From Amazonocrinis nigriterrae CENA67 (GTDB lineage Bacteria; Cyanobacteriota; Cyanobacteriia; Cyanobacteriales; Nostocaceae): a stretch of DNA of 64,000 nucleotides. Below are positions 18,102 to 27,749 of this stretch, piece after piece. Each line of letters opens with the position of its first letter. Positions within the stretch are counted from its first letter, which is position 1. The notes beneath the pieces were generated by a model. The model was not told the DNA's origin and did not search any database. It saw nothing but the letters and a program-made list of their open reading frames with translations. Location of the stretch: assembly GCF_016056305.1 (NCBI RefSeq), contig NZ_JAECZC010000002.1, forward strand, positions 1-64,000, written 5' to 3'. The position numbers and the translations under genes were made by a program.

Positions 18102-20261
18102 TTACTTCTTACAATAAGAATTAGTATCTAAATCTTGAATATCTAACATCACCTCTGTATTATCATTACCACTAATAATCAAAACTTTATCCTTCACAAC
18201 CTTGACATCAACACTATTAAATCTTTGCAAAGCAGAACGTACCACTATCCCATTAGTAACCGCACGCTTACCCTCCTTAGTCAAAGGCCATAACATCACT
18301 CGATTATCATCACCACCACTCACCAAATAACAGCCATTATCACTAATAGCAACCGACCGTACCGCCTTTCCACCATGACCATCAGACCAATGATCAATAT
18401 CTTGACACTTAGCTTTTTTATTATTTAGACATAATTCCATATCCCACAAACTAATCTGCCCCTGATTATCAGATGTCGCTAACAAATTTGGTTTATATAC
18501 AGCACTACTCAAACTAACAATATAATCATTTTGGCTTCCTGGGGGATTGTATGGTAATTTCCACAATTTATTTTGCTTGAAATTCCAAACTTCTAAATTG
18601 TTATATCTTCCCCCAATCACTAAATTATCCCGCTCATCGCCAACCAGCGCTAGACCATAAACAGAAAAATTCACACTTTGACTATTGACTTTAGCAATAC
18701 TTGGGTCATTTCCTAAAAGAGTATTATTAACATTCCATTGCACAACCTGACCACTACCATGTCCACTAAATAAATAACGCGAATCTTGGCTAAACTCCAA
18801 AGCTAAAACGCGGTCTGCTTTTGCCTCTATAAAAGTAGCTATCGGCTTTTTAGTGCCACTAAGTACACTCCAAAGTTGGATTTCTCCATTTTCCAAACCT
18901 GCTGCCACAATATTATTATCTACAGGTTTATAGCGGACAACACGTACAGATTTACCGATATCTTTTGCGATTTTGCCATCTTGCTGATTAATCAATGGAT
19001 TCGTAAAACCTGCAAGATTCCACCTGATTATACTTTGGTCTTGCGAGCCACTAACAGCGCGATCGCCTACTCCATTAAATTGCACAGAAGTCACAGAACG
19101 GTGATGTCCAAATAATGGATTAGCAGGATTTAACCATGATACTGCCCAAAGTATATATAATAGTAAAATCCCTAATAGTAACTGTAGCCAAGGATGAAGA
19201 ACAGGATGAATAGTTAGTTGTAAAAATTGATTTTCATTATTAATATTTAATCTTTTATCTGATGCCAACGCCTTAACTCTAAATGAAAATTTTTGTGCGA
19301 CACCAAACCATCGCCGCCGCCTACTTACCAACAATTGCAAATCCTTTGTTTCACCTGGTTGAATATCAATTGTTTCTGGCTGAACATCCAAAAAACATTT
19401 CGGCTGTTCTTCTTCACCTTTTCTCACTTCAACATGCATCTGCTGATTTAAATTACTAGCATTCTTAAATTCAAGTTGATAAATAGCAGAATTAGTCCAC
19501 CATTGGGGTAGCCAAGGACGAGATGCAGGTATATACTGCTTTTCTGGAATACATTGAAAATCAATTAATCCCCCAGGTAATACTTTGATTATCCCTTCTG
19601 GACTGCGGGACGGCATACCATTGAGGTGAGTAGCTTCAATGGTGAAAGGATATGCTTTGCTAGGAACTGATTCCGCAATTGGTAATTGACATAAAAAAGA
19701 TGTTTCCGCCTTAGCACCCGCAGCAACTTGTATTAGTCGTTCACTACCATCTAGTAGCCATTGTGGTTCTGTACCACACAATTTGAGTGTGACAGTCGTA
19801 GGCTTTTGACTAGTATTAAATACTTCAACTGGAATTTCAATTAAAGTTTCAGGTTGAGCCGAAAATTCTCGCAGAGGTAACTCAACTTTTATTGGTATAG
19901 AATCAATTCCTTCTTCCACTACTAAACGTAGCAGTTGTCTGTCCTCGTCACGTAGTTCTAGTGAGAAAATGCGGACGATGAGATTCATTTTGCCAATAAA
20001 ACCTGCAACTGGTGTATCGGTAATAGTTACATAAAATTTTGTAATATCTCCAGGCGGATTTTTAGCACTAACAGCAGGGAAAATATTGTACCAATTAGAA
20101 CCCAGACTTGAACTGCCGCCTGCGGCAATAATTTCTAATTGAAAAGAAGCAAATTGATTACTTTCGTTAATAACAGTCACTTCAAAAGATGCTGGTGAAC
20201 CACCTGGTTTAAAGTGAAGAACTTTTGTAGAAATACTTGTATTGACGAGGTTAACTGCCAT
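18102..20261 (-). CDS. Membrane-anchored WD40-repeat protein of the CIS locus
   Basis: This 719-aa protein begins with beta-rich domains (about 1-350; FKPGGSPASFEVTVINESNQ at the start and PGETKDLQLLVSRRRRWFG before the membrane). One transmembrane helix (about 357-377, LLLGILLLYILWAVSWL) follows, then a WD40 propeller (about 385-715). WD40 units are recognisable as GHHRSVTSVQF...GSQDQSIIRWNLAG, LEFSQDSRYLFSGHGSG.VVQW and VSGGDDNRVMLWPL. The domain order places the beta domains and the propeller on opposite sides of a membrane. It lies between the DUF4159 and winged-helix/Ig membrane proteins in the CIS minus-strand run. A docking or anchoring role is plausible, since thylakoid-anchored CIS particles are known from Anabaena, but nothing in the sequence proves it. 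Confidence 0.8.
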   Translation of the reverse strand: MAVNLVNTSISTKVLHFKPGGSPASFEVTVINESNQFASFQLEIIAAGGSSSLGSNWYNIFPAVSAKNPPGDITKFYVTITDTPVAGFIGKMNLIVRIFSLELRDEDRQLLRLVVEEGIDSIPIKVELPLREFSAQPETLIEIPVEVFNTSQKPTTVTLKLCGTEPQWLLDGSERLIQVAAGAKAETSFLCQLPIAESVPSKAYPFTIEATHLNGMPSRSPEGIIKVLPGGLIDFQCIPEKQYIPASRPWLPQWWTNSAIYQLEFKNASNLNQQMHVEVRKGEEEQPKCFLDVQPETIDIQPGETKDLQLLVSRRRRWFGVAQKFSFRVKALASDKRLNINNENQFLQLTIHPVLHPWLQLLLGILLLYILWAVSWLNPANPLFGHHRSVTSVQFNGVGDRAVSGSQDQSIIRWNLAGFTNPLINQQDGKIAKDIGKSVRVVRYKPVDNNIVAAGLENGEIQLWSVLSGTKKPIATFIEAKADRVLALEFSQDSRYLFSGHGSGQVVQWNVNNTLLGNDPSIAKVNSQSVNFSVYGLALVGDERDNLVIGGRYNNLEVWNFKQNKLWKLPYNPPGSQNDYIVSLSSAVYKPNLLATSDNQGQISLWDMELCLNNKKAKCQDIDHWSDGHGGKAVRSVAISDNGCYLVSGGDDNRVMLWPLTKEGKRAVTNGIVVRSALQRFNSVDVKVVKDKVLIISGNDNTEVMLDIQDLDTNSYCKK

Positions 20262-20350
20262 AAGTTAAATAGGGAGTGGGGAGTAGGGAGTAGGGAATTG
20301 GGAATTGGGAATTGCGAATTATTTCTTTCTCATCTCCCCACCTCCCTTTC
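20262..20350. repeat. STRR block (GGGAGTA and GGGAATT heptamers)
   Basis: Heptamer repeats fill the short gap between two co-directional genes of the CIS arm, ahead of the WD40 protein start. Confidence 0.75.
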
Positions 20351-20353
20351 AAT

Positions 20354-21604
20354 TTACAGTTGTTCTAGTTTGTTAAAGACATTTTTCAAAGCGTCTGGTT
20401 TGTTTGGTGTTGGTAGAATTGTCTGTTGCTGTAACTGAGTCATTTGTCGTCTAGCCCAGGCAAAATGTAAGATGTTAATTCCTAACTCTTGTGCAGTGCG
20501 AATTGTCTCTCGTGGTAGCGAAAGTTGATCATCTAATCCCCAAGAAGCTGATAAATCACCAATAACTAAAACAATGCCGCCTGCAATTAATATTTGAATT
20601 GGCTTTTGATTTAATATAGGTAGGGCAGCGAACAAAAATGGTTGTGTCCGCATTGGATAATTACGGTCTAGTCTTCGTAAATCTTCTAAAGGTGTGCCTA
20701 ATTTTTCTGTGATATCCATGATGCTTTCAAGACGGTTGATAGCATCGGTGGGCGATTCTACAAGTAAAACTCCGCCAGCATCTAAATAACTTTTGAGGTC
20801 TGTTAATTCTTGTATACTAAAAAGCAATGGTTGCTGACCTGTGATAAATAACAAGTCATAGTTAAGGGCTGTAGTCACATCTTGTAAGGGAAAAGCTAGG
20901 CGATCAATTCGCTCGTTTCCTTGCAAAGTGTGGGTAAGATTGGCAGTAGATTTAATTAGGTGAGAGAGATTAGCAAAACTATTTGGATCTTCTAATTGAG
21001 AGGTTTCTAAATGAGCAACGCGCACAATGTTAATAGGACGCGATCGCGCTATTTTTCTATAACGAAAGTCTAAACTATTCAAACCAGGAAAAAAGACATC
21101 TTGAGGATTTTCTAAACTTACTAATCCCGGTTGCAACAAAATCCGGCACAATTCCAACTCTAAATCATCTGGTGGAATTGTCTTTTCATAAATACGAAAA
21201 CTTTCTGGCTCAAATTCTTGTACTTGTTTGCGTTGTAATTTCTCCGGGTCTACATAACTGATCACTATATAAATAAGGCGGGGTTTTTCCTCGGTGATAT
21301 CAGCTGCTAAGTGAAAATCTATCGGTTGGGAAACTACAATTGGATTGCCAATTAAATCAATTGCTATCCCTGGTTGAATCTGCAACCATCGCCCATCATT
21401 ATATTGCGAAGGTATATCTGGCGGTGTCGGAATTAAACTTACACCCAAACCATGAACAATTCCAGGTTGATTCAGCGACTGATAATGAATATTTTGCCGC
21501 TGACGATGGTAATCATGCGATCGCTTCCAACGTTCAGCATTAATCAATAAACCATCTTCAATTTGCAATCTCTCTAAAGGCTGAATTTGTGGTGGAGGGT
21601 ACAT
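20354..21604 (-). CDS. DUF4159-like protein of the CIS locus
   Basis: This 416-aa protein starts MYPPPQIQPLERLQIEDGLL. The N-terminal half (about 1-215) resembles proteins encoded beside phage-tail baseplate genes (DGLLINAERWKRSHDYHRQR, then beta-rich segments). The C-terminal half (about 220-380) matches DUF4159, a class-I-amidotransferase/ThuA-like fold. It contains YDLLFITGQQPLLFSIQELT, LKSYLDAGGVLLVES and LDRNYPMRTQPFLF. DUF4159 has no established reaction, and no convincing catalytic triad was seen. It follows the tail-protein-I gene and precedes the WD40 membrane protein, all on the minus strand. A structural or baseplate-accessory role is likely from this context. Confidence 0.72.
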   Translation of the reverse strand: MYPPPQIQPLERLQIEDGLLINAERWKRSHDYHRQRQNIHYQSLNQPGIVHGLGVSLIPTPPDIPSQYNDGRWLQIQPGIAIDLIGNPIVVSQPIDFHLAADITEEKPRLIYIVISYVDPEKLQRKQVQEFEPESFRIYEKTIPPDDLELELCRILLQPGLVSLENPQDVFFPGLNSLDFRYRKIARSRPINIVRVAHLETSQLEDPNSFANLSHLIKSTANLTHTLQGNERIDRLAFPLQDVTTALNYDLLFITGQQPLLFSIQELTDLKSYLDAGGVLLVESPTDAINRLESIMDITEKLGTPLEDLRRLDRNYPMRTQPFLFAALPILNQKPIQILIAGGIVLVIGDLSASWGLDDQLSLPRETIRTAQELGINILHFAWARRQMTQLQQQTILPTPNKPDALKNVFNKLEQL

Positions 21605-21725
21605 AGTTTGGGGAATGGGGAAAGGGGAATGGGGAAAGGGGAATTGGAATTATAAATAACTAATGACAAATGACAAATAACCACTGACCACTGACAACTA
21701 ACAACTGACAACTAACTCCTAACTC
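21605..21725. repeat. STRR block (GGGGAAA, TGACAAC and CTAACTC heptamers)
   Basis: Three different heptamer families are arranged one after another between the tail-protein-I and DUF4159 genes. The last family reaches the stop codon of the tail-protein-I gene. Confidence 0.8.
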
Positions 21726-22772
21726 CTAACTCCTAACTCCTAACTCTTCTACATAAAGTTCATAGGTGCAGAAAGCTGGTTTTTCTTGGTCGATGATGTG
21801 ACGTACTAGTTGTTCGTCTACTTGATTTGGGCGATCGCAACGCAGGCGCACGATAAAATGATACGGTCGCCCGCCGCCTAGCATGGCGTCTTCACCTAAG
21901 CGTGTGTTGCCTAAAACTAAGCCCTGACCACGGATTTCTTCTATACAAATGTGTTTATCTTTTTCAGCAATTATATGGTCATCTAAAGGTAAGTCTGTAT
22001 AAAGATGTATGTACAAGCGCAAACCCCGCCTTGTACCGCGCCAGCGGTAAAGTTCAACAGCGGAACGAATTAAAAAACGTTGGCGTTCTAAAGTCCAGCG
22101 GCGGTCTATTGGCCAAGCTACCCAATGGGCGAGAAAAGGTAACATGGCTTGGGGTGCAGTCATGGGGTCTAAGTAAGCCCAAAGTACATCTAATGTCTGG
22201 ACTGCGGGTTCAAAAGCTTGCTCAAAAATCTTTAAGAAGCGACCAATAAAGTCTACTTCTCGATAAAGGGCAGGTACAAAATTTAAATATAAACTGCGGG
22301 GACGAACATACAAATTTACGCCTGCGGTTTCAACTAATTGTCTGCCGGTATCCTCCTCTGTATAGTAAACATAAATCAAGCTGTGATAATCCAGCACCAA
22401 AGATTGTCCTGGTTCCAAAGGTGCTTGATTTTCAAAGAAATCTGCTGGTACTTGGAAATACAATACTGCATCCATGCGCGATCGCGGTGCCAGGTCATAG
22501 CCTTCCATACCAATGCGACACCATTCGGAGGGAAAGTTACCCTCGATTCGCACGTTTAGACGCAGGTTGCGACTACCGATGTTTTCTAGCTGCAACACTA
22601 TTTCACTCGGTTCTTGGGGATGAATCAGCACATCACAACCAGCGCGTACTGAGTCTTGAATACTAAGCGCTGTTTGCCGAAAATCACTTACACCTTTACC
22701 TACCGCTGATGGCTGCATCGCGTCGGATAATTGCATTGCTGTAAGTTGCAGGTGCAGGATTTGACTAGTCAT
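21726..22772 (-). CDS. Phage tail protein I-like baseplate wedge component (Afp12-like)
   Basis: This 348-aa protein has an N-terminal beta-rich part (about 1-165). It is followed by a tail-protein-I domain (about 168-345) with LYREVDFIGRFLKIFEQAFEP, PFLAHWVAWPIDRRW and a WRGTRRGL segment. These are hallmarks of the phage tail protein domain found beside baseplate J in P2-like tails and eCIS loci. It should join baseplate J in the wedge around the central spike. The start lies 4 bases after the baseplate J stop, so the two are translated together. The last codons are built from a CTAACTC repeat, giving the repetitive end ELGVRS. Confidence 0.85.
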   Translation of the reverse strand: MTSQILHLQLTAMQLSDAMQPSAVGKGVSDFRQTALSIQDSVRAGCDVLIHPQEPSEIVLQLENIGSRNLRLNVRIEGNFPSEWCRIGMEGYDLAPRSRMDAVLYFQVPADFFENQAPLEPGQSLVLDYHSLIYVYYTEEDTGRQLVETAGVNLYVRPRSLYLNFVPALYREVDFIGRFLKIFEQAFEPAVQTLDVLWAYLDPMTAPQAMLPFLAHWVAWPIDRRWTLERQRFLIRSAVELYRWRGTRRGLRLYIHLYTDLPLDDHIIAEKDKHICIEEIRGQGLVLGNTRLGEDAMLGGGRPYHFIVRLRCDRPNQVDEQLVRHIIDQEKPAFCTYELYVEELGVRS

Positions 22773-22776
22773 AAAC

Positions 22777-24999
22777 TTATTGAATTAAATTAACAACATG
22801 ACCGGAACGTAAACGAGTGTTTTGCCAAGAACAAATTAAACCCAGAGGCCCAGGATCTATCACTGGATTTTGAGGAAGCGATCGCACCCAAGTTTGACCT
22901 GTATACCGCAGTTCAAAAAGTTGCACTACTCCTAAGTACCGCACAGCGGGAAATTGCTGAAATAAATTGACAATATCTGAAGGATATACAGGGCGTCCAA
23001 AGGGCCAGCCTCTACCATCTTGTCCGCCAGTGATGGGGTTGAGAAAGCGGTAGAGGGCGACTCGCAATTTCCCTAAAATTTCTTGTCGGGCGAGGGTGTT
23101 GTTATACTCTGGTTCTAGTGCTACTTCTGTTTGCACTGTTACACCTACATATTCCGGTGCTTGCAGCCTGACTTGGACTCCCAGTAACCGCCGTTCGTCT
23201 AAGTAAGCAAGAATTTGGTCGCGTAGTTGGGGGCTGAGGCTCAACAGTTCTGGTTCAATACCTTCACCACGAGCAATACTATCTGTATTTGCAGCAGGTA
23301 CAACTAATAACCGCACTGTCCCGGCTTCTTTGTTAGATGTGGGTGGTAAGCAACGCACACGGGTGACAGCCCCCATCCCCGCTTGTAGAGTCAGCACTTC
23401 AAAATCTTCCGGCGTCACGGCGCGATCACGGGTACGTAACATTGCCGGCACGCGAATCACCGCATCTTCCAATGATTCTGCATCTGAACCGTTACGGGCT
23501 GGTGTATGGTTGACTAATCTGGCAACATAAGGAACAGCCGTTTTCGCAACGGTAATTGTCCCTCGTTGCACATTCCCCTTACGTCCTCCACCAGTGCGAT
23601 AAGCCACCATCCGAATCACCGAACCCCGCGGTGGTACAGCACCATATTGTCGCTCCAACTCTTGGAGATTAGGGATTAGGGATTGGGGATTAGGGATTGG
23701 GGAAAGATTTATATTCTCCATGCCCCATGCCCCATTCCCCATGCCCCTCCTAATATTTGTTTGCTGCTGAAGTTGAGCGGGTTCTCGAATCACTGGGCCA
23801 AATTGCACTGTACCTGTGCGGGAATCTATGGTATAGTGCAAATCTTGAGGATTAGAATTGGCAAAATCCGTGACTTCTTGCCATCTTTGGGGAATTCCTC
23901 CAGGCGGTGAAATTAGCAAATATTCATCTTCACGACGATTTAAAACCGGAACCCCTTGCAGTTGAAAAGTTTGGCCGGGTGTCCCGTCACTTTCCCCTAG
24001 AATTTCATTCAGAATCAGTTCGCTTTGACTAGCGCCTACAGTACCACCAATGGATCTGATAGCCAAACCAATAATTTTAGGAGAACTGCTATATCCCGGT
24101 TGATTAGGTTGGGGTGGGGTGTAAACGCAGCGTAACCAACGTCCTTGATAAGCTGTAAAGGTAGTCACAGGCCAAGATTGCGGTAGATGCAAGACCACAT
24201 CAGCACCTTGGAGAGGATTAATACCTTGTCTAGCCAATTCGCTAAAACTGAAACCCTTAGTACTATCGTCAGATTCTTGCAGCAGAATTGACTCCCATTG
24301 CAAACCATTCCAAGCTTCCCAGCGTCGCGGCGGAACATCGGGATTAATACCTGTTGCGGTGGCGGCTTCTCCCTTCAATTGCAGTGCTAAAACATTACCC
24401 TCGCACTGACACTCGCTATCAATTACCAAATAAAAACAGTTTCCTGGTTGGGGTTGTTCGTCAAAAAATGCAAGTTCCCTACCGTACCATTCACCATCAG
24501 AACGCATAGTCCACAAATTAGTAAAGCGATCGCGTAAAATTTCTGGTGTTGTGTCTGCGGTTTGGGATGAGAGAAAGTGACGAATCCGGGGTTTATCAAT
24601 AATTAAAGGGCGATCTGTACTAAAAGCGATCGCTTCTTCTGTTTCCGTTCGTACCGTTGCTACCTCCACCCCCACAGGAATTGTGTAGGTATCAGGTAAA
24701 GCAGCACTGAGATAAAAAGTAATATCAGCAACGGCGGGTGCAGGTGCTTGCAACCGCACCCCCAGCAACTCTAAAAAAGTAATATAATTCCGCTGCGGAA
24801 CTTGGTTGAACCGTAGCAGCATTTGGTCAGTCAACCAGGCGAATAGCTCAATCAGCGTGATACCTGGATCACTGGGGTTATAATTAGTCCATTCTGGACA
24901 ATAGCGGGGAATCCGTAGAATACACTCATCTACTAAATCTTTAAAAGTGCGATCGTCCAGATTAGATTTTGGTAATTTTGGTAAAAAATCAAATTCCAC
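22777..24999 (-). CDS. Baseplate J-like protein (Afp11/gp6-like)
   Basis: This 740-aa protein begins MEFDFLPKLPKSNLDDRTFK. The N-terminus has the typical YNPSDPGITLIELFAWLTDQMLLRFNQVP stretch split over residues 40-68. Residues about 490-700 hold the baseplate J core (VTPEDFEVLTLQAGMGAV, then LDERRLLGVQVRLQAPEYV). The C-terminal FRYTGQ-like end is also typical. It is the main wedge protein joining baseplate to sheath. Near residues 418-440 lies an insertion that matches the intergenic heptamer repeats (GMGNGAWGM, SPIPNPQSLIPN), in frame. Followed 4 bases later by the tail-protein-I gene. Confidence 0.92.
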   Translation of the reverse strand: MEFDFLPKLPKSNLDDRTFKDLVDECILRIPRYCPEWTNYNPSDPGITLIELFAWLTDQMLLRFNQVPQRNYITFLELLGVRLQAPAPAVADITFYLSAALPDTYTIPVGVEVATVRTETEEAIAFSTDRPLIIDKPRIRHFLSSQTADTTPEILRDRFTNLWTMRSDGEWYGRELAFFDEQPQPGNCFYLVIDSECQCEGNVLALQLKGEAATATGINPDVPPRRWEAWNGLQWESILLQESDDSTKGFSFSELARQGINPLQGADVVLHLPQSWPVTTFTAYQGRWLRCVYTPPQPNQPGYSSSPKIIGLAIRSIGGTVGASQSELILNEILGESDGTPGQTFQLQGVPVLNRREDEYLLISPPGGIPQRWQEVTDFANSNPQDLHYTIDSRTGTVQFGPVIREPAQLQQQTNIRRGMGNGAWGMENINLSPIPNPQSLIPNLQELERQYGAVPPRGSVIRMVAYRTGGGRKGNVQRGTITVAKTAVPYVARLVNHTPARNGSDAESLEDAVIRVPAMLRTRDRAVTPEDFEVLTLQAGMGAVTRVRCLPPTSNKEAGTVRLLVVPAANTDSIARGEGIEPELLSLSPQLRDQILAYLDERRLLGVQVRLQAPEYVGVTVQTEVALEPEYNNTLARQEILGKLRVALYRFLNPITGGQDGRGWPFGRPVYPSDIVNLFQQFPAVRYLGVVQLFELRYTGQTWVRSLPQNPVIDPGPLGLICSWQNTRLRSGHVVNLIQ

Positions 25000-25011
25000 A
25001 GTTTTTATTAA

Positions 25012-25122
25012 GTGCTGAGTGCTGAGTGCTGAGTGCTGAGTGCTGAGTTGGGAGTTAGGAGTTAAGAGTTGGAAGTTGGGAGTTAAGAGTTAGGAGTTGG
25101 GAGTTAGGAGTTAAAAATTATC
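25012..25122. repeat. STRR block (TGCTGAG and GGAGTTA heptamers)
   Basis: Four to five TGCTGAG units are followed by a long run of GGGAGTTA/AGAGTTA units between the gp25 and baseplate J genes. These genes belong to one arm, so the block may modulate read-through. Confidence 0.8.
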
Positions 25123-25126
25123 TCCC

Positions 25127-25546
25127 TCATCCCCCCACCTCGCTTTCAACGCCGTTGAGGTAGAAGGGAAAGACTAAACTCCGAGAGTCGTGGGAGTCTT
25201 TGGGATGGTATTCGATGATAATATCTACCCGACCTCGCAACGGATCGGGGTCGGTACGTACTGCATCTAGGATGATGCGCGGTTCCCACATTTCTAAAGC
25301 TTCTTGCACATGTAGCCGTAAAAGCAGTAGAGTTTGGGTATTCATTGGTGCAAAGGTCAACGCAGATAAGCGCGAACCAAAATTAGGACGATACACCCGT
25401 TCACCTAAATCGGTACGCAAAATCAGCAGCATCGACTCTTCAATATTCCGTTCTTTTGTACTGAGTTGTAGACCTCCCTGTACGTTCACTCGTAGCGGAA
25501 AAGACCAGCCTGTACCCAGGTGTTGATTTTGATTGAGTTCCGGCAT
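25127..25546 (-). CDS. GPW/gp25-like baseplate protein (Afp9-like)
   Basis: This 139-aa protein matches the gp25/GpW family in length and pattern. It has GWSFPLRVNVQGGLQLS near the start, the family core ESMLLILRTDLGERVYRPNFG (about 37-57) and a closing IIIEYHPK strand. The EPR motif of gp25 is present as WEPRIIL (about residues 92-98). gp25 proteins nucleate sheath assembly on the baseplate. It starts the minus-strand run gp25, baseplate J, tail protein I. The gene upstream on this strand is ureC, about 310 bases away, so gp25 is probably separately promoted. Confidence 0.92.
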   Translation of the reverse strand: MPELNQNQHLGTGWSFPLRVNVQGGLQLSTKERNIEESMLLILRTDLGERVYRPNFGSRLSALTFAPMNTQTLLLLRLHVQEALEMWEPRIILDAVRTDPDPLRGRVDIIIEYHPKDSHDSRSLVFPFYLNGVESEVGG

Positions 25547-25858
25547 GGTAGGTAAATTTTGACGAACTGACGCTACTTTATGCTCATGTCCACAGCAAAA
25601 CTATTCGCCAAAAGTCGAGTTCCAAGAACTAGAATTTTGCACGCACCAGGCGCAGAGACACAGAGAATAAGAATTTAAGTATTGCTCTTTTTCTTTGTAT
25701 AGCTGTAGCCAGATGTGTCAGGACAATATTGATTGCTCAAAGCCTTGAAATAACTCGGTTTATACTCAGCACTCCGCACTCAGCATTTTGCTATAACTTT
25801 GCGCCTTTGCGCCTTTGCGTGAGGCAAATTAATATTTTTAATCAACAACACCGATAAA
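25547..25858. other. Intergenic region between ureC and gp25
   Basis: A 312-base gap marks the join between the urease operon and the CIS baseplate genes. It holds small repeats (CGCACTCAGCA units near 25770 and GCGCCTTTGC near 25800). No direct repeats, tRNA or transposase trace was recognised that would explain an insertion. Confidence 0.5.
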
Positions 25859-27625
25859 TCAAAACAAGAAATAACGCTGTGTCATCGGTAAAGATGTAGC
25901 AGGTTCACAAGTTAACAATTTCCCATTTACCCTGACATCAAAAGTTTCTGGATCAACTTCGATTGGTAAAATCACATCATTGTGTTTCATATCTGCTTTT
26001 GTTAATTCACGAGTTTTAGAAACTGCTAGCGTGCGAGTTTTTAAACCTAATCTTTTAGGTATATCTTGTTCTAAAGCTGTTTGAGAAATAAAAGTAACAG
26101 AAGTTGCTGCTATTGCACCGCCAAAACTGCCAAACATGGGACGCATATGAACTGGTTCTGGGGTGGAGATACTCGCATTTGGATCACCCATTTGCGACCA
26201 AGCAATCATTCCTCCTTTAATTACAGTATCCGGTTTCACACCAAAAAATGCTGGTTTCCACAAACACAAATCTGCTATTTTACCGACTTCCACTGAACCG
26301 ATATAATCTGCAACGCCATGAGCGATCGCAGGGTTAATGGTGTATTTAGCAATGTAGCGTTTTGCTCTAAAATTATCATGGGTTTGGTAGCGATCGCTAA
26401 CAGATGGCAACAATCCCTTTTGGATTTTCATTTTATGGGCAGTTTGCCAAGTGCGAGTAATCACCTCGCCTACTCTTCCCATAGCTTGAGAGTCAGAAGA
26501 CATAATGCTGATAATGCCCATATCATGCAAAATATCTTCAGCTGCGATCGTTTCTTTACGGATTCTCGATTCGGCAAATTTGACATCTTCACGAATGTTT
26601 TTATCTAGGTGGTGACACACCATCAACATATCAAGATGTTCGTCAAAGGTATTAATTGTATACGGACGGGTGGGATTAGTAGAAGCGGGTAAAACATGAC
26701 TTAAACTACAAACTTTCAGGATATCAGGCGCATGTCCACCACCTGCGCCTTCTGTGTGGAAAGTGTGAATTACCCGGTTTTTAAAAGCAGCAATGGTATT
26801 TTCGACAAAACCTGCTTCATTGAGGGAGTCGGTGTGAATTGCGACTTGTACATCATATTGATCTGCAACACGAAGACAATTATCAATAGCATCGGGGGTA
26901 CTTCCCCAGTCTTCATGCAACTTTAAACCGATGACACCAGCAGCAACTTGTTCTATTAATCCTTCTGGTTTGCTACTATTGCCTTTGCCCAACAAACCAA
27001 TATTAATTGGGAAGTCATCAACCGCTTGTAACATGCGGTGAATATTCCAAGGGCCTGGGGTGCAAGTTGTGGCGAGAGTACCAGTAGCGGAACCAGTACC
27101 GCCACCAATCATGGTAGTAATACCAGAAGCTATTGCTGTTTCAATTTGCTGTGGACAAATAAAATGGATGTGTGTATCAATTCCCCCAGCGGTGAGAATT
27201 TTACCTTCGCCGGCGATGATTTCCGTACCAGGGCCAATGATAATACCTCTATTTTCCGGGTCGTTGGGTTCTTCGGGAATATCTTGAATGTAGGGATTAC
27301 CTGCTTTACCAATTTTGAAAATTATCCCATCTCGAATGCCGACATCTGCTTTAATAATGCCCGTCCAATCGAGAATTAAAGCGTTGGTAATTACGACATC
27401 TGCAACATTGGGGCTTTGGTCTTTGGTGATGGGCGATTGTCCCATACCATCCCTAATTACTTTACCACCGCCAAACTTAACTTCTTCACCGTACAAAGTA
27501 CCACCGTAAGTAGTATAATCCTGTTCGACTTCAATAAACAAGTCTGTGTCAGCAAGACGGACGCGATCGCCAATCGTAGGGCCAAAGGTATTGATATATT
27601 CTCGTCGGTTGATATAGTTACTCAT
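25859..27625 (-). CDS. ureC: Urease alpha subunit (catalytic)
   Basis: This 588-aa protein is the catalytic subunit, hydrolysing urea to ammonia and carbamate. Nickel ligands are all visible: DTHIHF (two His), the carbamylated Lys in [28 protein letters not shown], and Asp in SSDSQAMG. The mobile-flap Cys is present in MVCHHLDK. It is about 20 residues longer than the usual ~568, partly through extra residues near 65-80 and 118-135. It is the last gene of the operon here, with a 124-base repeat-containing gap after ureF. In many bacteria ureC instead follows ureB directly, so structural subunits are separated by accessory genes here. Confidence 0.97.
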   Translation of the reverse strand: MSNYINRREYINTFGPTIGDRVRLADTDLFIEVEQDYTTYGGTLYGEEVKFGGGKVIRDGMGQSPITKDQSPNVADVVITNALILDWTGIIKADVGIRDGIIFKIGKAGNPYIQDIPEEPNDPENRGIIIGPGTEIIAGEGKILTAGGIDTHIHFICPQQIETAIASGITTMIGGGTGSATGTLATTCTPGPWNIHRMLQAVDDFPINIGLLGKGNSSKPEGLIEQVAAGVIGLKLHEDWGSTPDAIDNCLRVADQYDVQVAIHTDSLNEAGFVENTIAAFKNRVIHTFHTEGAGGGHAPDILKVCSLSHVLPASTNPTRPYTINTFDEHLDMLMVCHHLDKNIREDVKFAESRIRKETIAAEDILHDMGIISIMSSDSQAMGRVGEVITRTWQTAHKMKIQKGLLPSVSDRYQTHDNFRAKRYIAKYTINPAIAHGVADYIGSVEVGKIADLCLWKPAFFGVKPDTVIKGGMIAWSQMGDPNASISTPEPVHMRPMFGSFGGAIAATSVTFISQTALEQDIPKRLGLKTRTLAVSKTRELTKADMKHNDVILPIEVDPETFDVRVNGKLLTCEPATSLPMTQRYFLF

Positions 27626-27629
27626 GTTT

Positions 27630-27748
27630 TTTTAAAGGAAGGGGAAGAAGAAGGAACAAGGGGAAGGAGAATTGGGAATTGGGAATGGAGCATTGTTATT
27701 AGTTATTTCTCCCCTGCTCCCCTGCTCCCCATCTCCCCATCTCCCCTG
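27630..27748. repeat. STRR block between ureF and ureC
   Basis: GGGAATT-type units and CCCCTGCTCCCC/CCCCATCT units fill the only long gap inside the urease operon. It could reduce ureC transcription relative to upstream genes or simply be tolerated. Confidence 0.75.
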
Positions 27749-27749
27749 C

